In this document: in pieces, positions 60,480 through 64,000 of the stretch | Numbering within the stretch: the stretch's first letter is position 1 | How the letters are laid out: each line of letters opens with the position of its first letter | DNA from: RGIG3701 sp017403345 | GTDB lineage: Bacteria > Planctomycetota > Planctomycetia > Pirellulales > Thermoguttaceae | Direction: 5' to 3' | Length of the DNA: 64,000 bases | NCBI GenBank assembly: GCA_017403345.1 | Contig: JAFQOH010000194.1 | Span: 1-64,000, forward strand | Position numbers and translations under genes: made by a program | The notes under the pieces: model-generated | What the model was told of the DNA's origin: nothing | What the model saw: the letters and a program-made list of their open reading frames with translations, nothing else | Database searches by the model: none

Positions 60480-60931
60480 ACAAATTACCGTTTCTTTCCA
60501 ATTTACCGATCATGGAATCTCTGAAACGTGCCGGATCCGGGGATCTTCTGAACTTTTTTCCCGAAAAAGAGGGAAATGTTCCAGAATTTCTCCGGAATCG
60601 ACAGAAATCCATTTTCTTTTTCGGTCAAAATTCCTTTTGTCTTGAATTTTCCCCATTTTTTCCGTTTTAAGCAGCATTGGGAAGCCGGATCTTGCAATTT
60701 TCTGAAATTTTCTTTTTCTGCCCGGTATACAAAACGGCAAAATTTGGTATAATGGGAAAGGATTTTGTTTCGTTTTCTTCTTTGGGGAATATTGATGCCG
60801 TTTCCGGAAAAAGAACCGAGACCGGAAGATGGAACGGAAGAAAACGGGCTTCTGAAAAAGTTTGAGAAGACCTTCCACCTGTTAGGACGTCCGAATGCCG
60901 GCTCCTGACGCACGCACACAGGAACAGACGC
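60480..60931. other. Divergent intergenic region, RsbW-like / hydrolase
   Basis: About 450 bases. A perfect TATAAT with TGG just upstream (60748-60753, plus strand) may be an extended -10 for the hydrolase gene but lacks a -35 box. The overlapping minus-strand frames are AT-rich and domainless. Confidence 0.5.
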
Positions 60932-61714
60932 ATGAAATTGAATTACGAAAAACGCGGTACCAGTCCGACGGTCCTTCTGCTGGGACACGGTTTCCCTTTT
61001 GACCGCCGGATGTGGGAGGCGCAGCTTGCGGGACTTTCCGATGAGTTCACCGTCCTAGCTCCCGATCTTCGCGGAATGGGGAAAAGTGCTCCGTCCGGTG
61101 CAACGCTTACGACGATGGCGGACATGGCAGACGATCTTGCGGAGCTGCTCGATTCGCTCGGCATCGAGAAATGCACGTACTGCGGACTTTCCATGGGAGG
61201 GTACGTCGGACTGGAATTCTGGAGCCGGCACGCAGCGCGTCTGGAACGCTTCATCCTCTGCGATTCCAACGTCCGCTGCGACACGCAGGAAGCTGCAGCC
61301 AACCGTCTTTTGACGGCCGAAAGGATCGAAAAAGAGGCCTCCTGCGCCTTCTTGGCCGAGGGAATGAAGAAAAATCTCATGACCGACGCGACGCTCCGTG
61401 CCGCCGAGGATCCGAACGGCGTCTATTCGGTCTATCACCGCATGGTTTCTGAAAACTCACCCCAGGGCGTCGCAGCCGCAGCCCGCGGAATGGCGCAGCG
61501 CCGGGACTTCACGCAGCTCGTGACGAAATTCGAGATCCCGGTCCTCATCCTGACGGGGGAACTGGACGTGCTCTCACCACCCTCCGCGATGGAGGAGCTT
61601 GCCCGTACCATGCCGGAGGCCGAACTCGCCGTCATTCCGAATGCCGCGCATCTCGCTCCGATGGAGCAGCCCGAAGCCGTCGATCGGGCGATCCGCGCAT
61701 TTCTCCGAAACTGA
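60932..61714 (+). CDS. Alpha/beta-fold hydrolase
   Basis: A 260-residue serine hydrolase: LLLGHGFPFDRRMWEAQ (oxyanion region), VLAPDLRGMGKSAPS, CGLSMGGYVGLEFW with the nucleophile Ser near residue 87, LILTGELDVLSPP (acid) and NAAHLAPMEQPEAV (His). It resembles 3-oxoadipate enol-lactonase and related esterases, but no aromatic-degradation genes are nearby, so the substrate is open. The next gene starts 61 bases downstream in the same direction. Confidence 0.87.
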   Translation: MKLNYEKRGTSPTVLLLGHGFPFDRRMWEAQLAGLSDEFTVLAPDLRGMGKSAPSGATLTTMADMADDLAELLDSLGIEKCTYCGLSMGGYVGLEFWSRHAARLERFILCDSNVRCDTQEAAANRLLTAERIEKEASCAFLAEGMKKNLMTDATLRAAEDPNGVYSVYHRMVSENSPQGVAAAARGMAQRRDFTQLVTKFEIPVLILTGELDVLSPPSAMEELARTMPEAELAVIPNAAHLAPMEQPEAVDRAIRAFLRN

Positions 61715-61775
61715 TCTAGGGGCTCCGCTCCGACATTTCGCAGCGTCCCCATTTTTCGTAAAAAAGGAAACTTTC

Positions 61776-62339
61776 ATGAGCAAAAAGAACTCCAGCAGTA
61801 AAAAAGCCGCCAACGCACGTGCCAACGTACGCAGAAATGCCGGACAGAACGGCAGCCGAAACGTTTCGCAGAACGGGAACTCTCAAGTTGCCGCGGATCC
61901 GCAGGGACGCAGACGCCGTTACCATCGCCGGGCGACGGTCCTTCATGCATTCACGTTCATCACCTGCTTCACGCTGTTCATCTTCTTTTCTTTCCGCATC
62001 GCAAATCAGCCGCTGATCGAAATGCAGCCGATCGGTGCCGAAGGGTGGATCCAGGTGACGGATCCGGCGACGGGGGCATCCGAAAAGAAGGAATTCTCCG
62101 TTTCTCAGGGAGCTGCCTGTGAGCTGGCGCAGCTCATCGATTCGACGGAATCGACTTTCACGACGGAGAAACTCCAGAAGTACGGCGAGATCCGCTTTGC
62201 ATTCATGCGAAGTAGAAATGTCCGAACGTACTTCATTTCACAGAACGGCATTCGGGATTCCAAGGGACTCAAACGCCACAAAGAGATCGCGTTCGAGACC
62301 GTGAAACAGATCGTTCTGGAAGAAAAAGCGGAAAAATAG
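61776..62339 (+). CDS. Small single-pass membrane protein of unknown function
   Basis: A 187-residue product, not recognised. The first 60 residues are basic and Asn/Gly/Ser-rich (NARANVRRNAGQNGSRNVSQ) and would stay in the cytoplasm. One membrane helix follows at about 65-85 (FTFITCFTLFIFFSFRI). The external part of about 100 residues starts GAEGWIQVTDPATGASEKKE and ends in mixed strands and helices. AAAAAGGA precedes ATG 61776. It shares its transcript with the hydrolase before it. Confidence 0.75.
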   Translation: MSKKNSSSKKAANARANVRRNAGQNGSRNVSQNGNSQVAADPQGRRRRYHRRATVLHAFTFITCFTLFIFFSFRIANQPLIEMQPIGAEGWIQVTDPATGASEKKEFSVSQGAACELAQLIDSTESTFTTEKLQKYGEIRFAFMRSRNVRTYFISQNGIRDSKGLKRHKEIAFETVKQIVLEEKAEK

Positions 62340-62365
62340 TCTTCCTGGAAACTTCAAAATTTCAA

Positions 62366-62400
62366 TTGGTCCATCCGGCAACAGGTACGCAGATGCTGGA
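62366..62400. repeat. Possible fragment of the dispersed intergenic element
   Basis: TGGTCCATCCGGCAACAGG resembles the first 18 bases of the left arm of copies B and D. Nothing further matches, so this could be chance or a decayed end. Confidence 0.35.
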
Positions 62401-62437
62401 TGTGCCGTAAATTTGCGAGACGGAAGGGGTACCTCCC

Positions 62438-62466
62438 TTTACAAAAAATTCGGGATATGGTAAAAT
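62438..62466 (+). promoter_or_regulatory. Promoter of the sialidase gene
   Basis: TTTACA (62438-62443), 17 bases, TAAAAT (62461-62466), with TCCC immediately upstream; the leader is about 75 nt. Confidence 0.7.
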
Positions 62467-62545
62467 CAAAATCAGGAAACGGCTGAAATTTTCCTCTGGG
62501 ACCGTTTCCAGTTTCCATCCGCCTGAAATTTTAAAGGAGTACTTC

Positions 62546-64000
62546 ATGTTTAGAAAATGTACCCACACCGTCTCCCTGTTCTTTGGTATCCTCTCCGGCA
62601 TCGTCTCTGGAACGGGACTTCCTCTTGAATGCCTGTGTGAAGAAATGGAGCCGATCTGCATGACGGTGAACGATCTCACTCGCGCGACTGGCGATCCCTC
62701 CATCCAGCTCATGTCGAACGGCTCGACGCACATTCCGATCTGGTCGCTCTCCGGAAAAACTTCCGGACAGTCCGTCGCAGGGATCATCCCGAACCTTCCC
62801 AAAAACTGCGCAGCCGTCAAGATCGAGATCCTCGTGACGACGAATGAACGCGGCGAAACGGAGCAGGAAAATACCGCGCCTCTGGAGGACGTCTACCGGG
62901 TCCATCTTTCCCAAATGGCGAGCGATGGACCGTTCACATCCGGGTACGTTTGCGGAACTCCTGTCCGAACTCCGCTTCCTCCGGAACCGTTCCGCACGCG
63001 TACGATCCAGCTGGAGACCCGCTATCCCGTGGATCCTTCCCTCCCGCTGACGATTCGGATCCAGCGCGAACCCAGTGACCCGGCCGACACGTTCACTCGG
63101 CCCGTCGGACTCGCAGCTGTCCGCGTGACTCCGCTCCCGCCGATATCTCCCGCTCACACCGTTCAGGACGCTCCCGGATACAATTCGTGGCCCGTCATGC
63201 AGTCGCTCGGCAGCAAACTCGTCTGCGTCTACAGCCGTGGGACCGCCCATTCCATCGGTGAAGGAAAACGCGGCGTTTACGCACGGACCTCCACTGACGG
63301 CGGAAAGACCTGGACCCCCGAAATGCTCGTCGTGAACGCTCCGGAAGTCGGTGAAGTCACCATCGGAAAAGGACTTGACGAAAACGGCGCCATGCTCCTC
63401 TGGGTCCGAAACGTGGGGCCCCAGGGATTTAGCCACGATCTTTACCGCTCGACTGACGGTGTCCATTTTACGCACCTCGTTCGTCCGGAACTCGATCCCA
63501 TGCCGATCCAGATCACCGACGTCTTCTCCGTCCCCGGCACGGGACTCATGGCTCTTTGGTTTGCCGGGAAGTACAGTGACGACGCAAACGACAATTCGTG
63601 GGGGACGCTCGTCAGTACGGACAACGGCGCGACCTGGACGCAAAATGTCGTCGAAAAAGGGCTTACGAAAGCTGATTGGCCAACTGAACAGTCGGCGGTG
63701 TTCCTTGGGGATGGAAAGATCCTCGCGATCGGGAGGACCGAATTCGGTGAAAATTCGACAAATCAAGCACAGTTCCAGCTCACGTCAACAGACTCCGGCA
63801 AGACATGGACACGAAGCCGTACGAATATCGGCGAGGTCCGATGCTCCACGCCAAGTCTGATCCTCGACCCGAAAACCGGTTTGCTGAGCAATTACTACTA
63901 CCATCGCGGACGCGGGATCCTCCTCCGACGCAGCGTAAAACCAGACGACGTCTTCACCGCGCCGCTCAACTGGCCGGCTCCGGAAGCTGTCGCAGAAGGA
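62546..64000 (+). CDS. Secreted sialidase-like (BNR/Asp-box) protein, partial at right edge
   Basis: The frame opens with ATG 62546 behind AAAGGAG and is still open at the window end, giving 485 visible codons. A signal-like start (MFRKCTHTVSLFFGILSGIV) is followed by an N-terminal beta domain of about 200 residues. The beta-propeller then begins (SWPVMQSLGSKLVCVYSRG) and has three Asp boxes: STDGGKTWT near residue 249, STDNGATWT near 357 and STDSGKTWT near 414. Exo-alpha-sialidases (GH33) and related BNR proteins have this layout; the full set of catalytic residues cannot be checked because the end is missing. Release of sialic acid from host glycans is the likely role. Confidence 0.83.
   Translation, partial: MFRKCTHTVSLFFGILSGIVSGTGLPLECLCEEMEPICMTVNDLTRATGDPSIQLMSNGSTHIPIWSLSGKTSGQSVAGIIPNLPKNCAAVKIEILVTTNERGETEQENTAPLEDVYRVHLSQMASDGPFTSGYVCGTPVRTPLPPEPFRTRTIQLETRYPVDPSLPLTIRIQREPSDPADTFTRPVGLAAVRVTPLPPISPAHTVQDAPGYNSWPVMQSLGSKLVCVYSRGTAHSIGEGKRGVYARTSTDGGKTWTPEMLVVNAPEVGEVTIGKGLDENGAMLLWVRNVGPQGFSHDLYRSTDGVHFTHLVRPELDPMPIQITDVFSVPGTGLMALWFAGKYSDDANDNSWGTLVSTDNGATWTQNVVEKGLTKADWPTEQSAVFLGDGKILAIGRTEFGENSTNQAQFQLTSTDSGKTWTRSRTNIGEVRCSTPSLILDPKTGLLSNYYYHRGRGILLRRSVKPDDVFTAPLNWPAPEAVAEG

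Overview
The window reads as chromosomal DNA of a planctomycete, most likely a host- or gut-associated relative of the Pirellulales. Family content supports this: a DUF1559 prepilin-like protein, a two-domain DUF1080 protein, a secreted Gfo/Idh/MocA oxidoreductase, a J-like N-terminal domain joined to a membrane anchor and a helical toroid, a FemAB-type protein of the PEP-CTERM class, a PEP-CTERM-tailed protein, an Lgt with an inserted PDZ domain, and a GldF-GldG/DUF4340 export cluster. GC looks moderate (near half, by eye). Placement below phylum is inference. Nothing looks like a prophage, integron or CRISPR array, and no transposase was seen.

Layout. 1-6.3 kb: a repeat-rich secreted protein running off the left edge (minus), tRNA-Leu(CAG), obgE, coaX, a FemAB-like gene, an ankyrin protein and a membrane protein. 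6.7-16 kb: a J-like/toroid membrane protein, PPi-type phosphofructokinase, a lone HNH nuclease of the PtuB type, a secreted neutral ceramidase, a UbiA prenyltransferase and a sugar-nucleotide epimerase. 16-25 kb: secA with a long leader, a DUF368 (PopT-like) transporter followed by a UvrD-type helicase, and a secreted metalloprotease. 25-38 kb: ferritin, a Tat-exported oxidoreductase, a PEP-CTERM/DUF1559 pair, an OleC-like synthetase with two upstream genes, a DUF1080 protein, and a coupled membrane polyferredoxin plus Tat-exported Fe-S aldo/keto reductase. 38-49 kb: a large secreted protein of unknown activity, a large secretin, a porin, tRNA-Phe(GAA), lgt and panC. 49-64 kb: a minus-strand cluster (YhaM-like nuclease, ABC ATPase, GldF-GldG fusion, DUF4340, folK), a secreted glycerophosphodiesterase, an OleB-like hydrolase behind an RsbW/RsbV pair, a second hydrolase with a small membrane protein, and a sialidase cut by the right edge.

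Functional themes. Envelope and export (SecA, Lgt, secretin, porin, FemAB, PopT-like, GldFG) and cofactor synthesis (coaX, panC, folK) are well represented. Ceramidase, sialidase and glycerophosphodiesterase suggest use of host or sphingolipid-type polymers. OleC and OleB point to beta-lactone/olefin lipid chemistry although they lie 28 kb apart.

Two non-coding layers stand out. First, short tandem repeats have expanded at more than a dozen loci; units inside reading frames are multiples of three, while most units outside genes are 9, 10, 13 or 14 bp. Second, a palindromic intergenic element recurs at 2.8-3.0, 5.2-5.5 and 58.1-58.4 kb, with a half copy at 49.1 kb and a possible fragment at 62.4 kb. 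Promoters of the form TTGAC(A/T)-N16/17-TAAAAT can be read in front of many genes, often with a run of C directly touching the -35 box.
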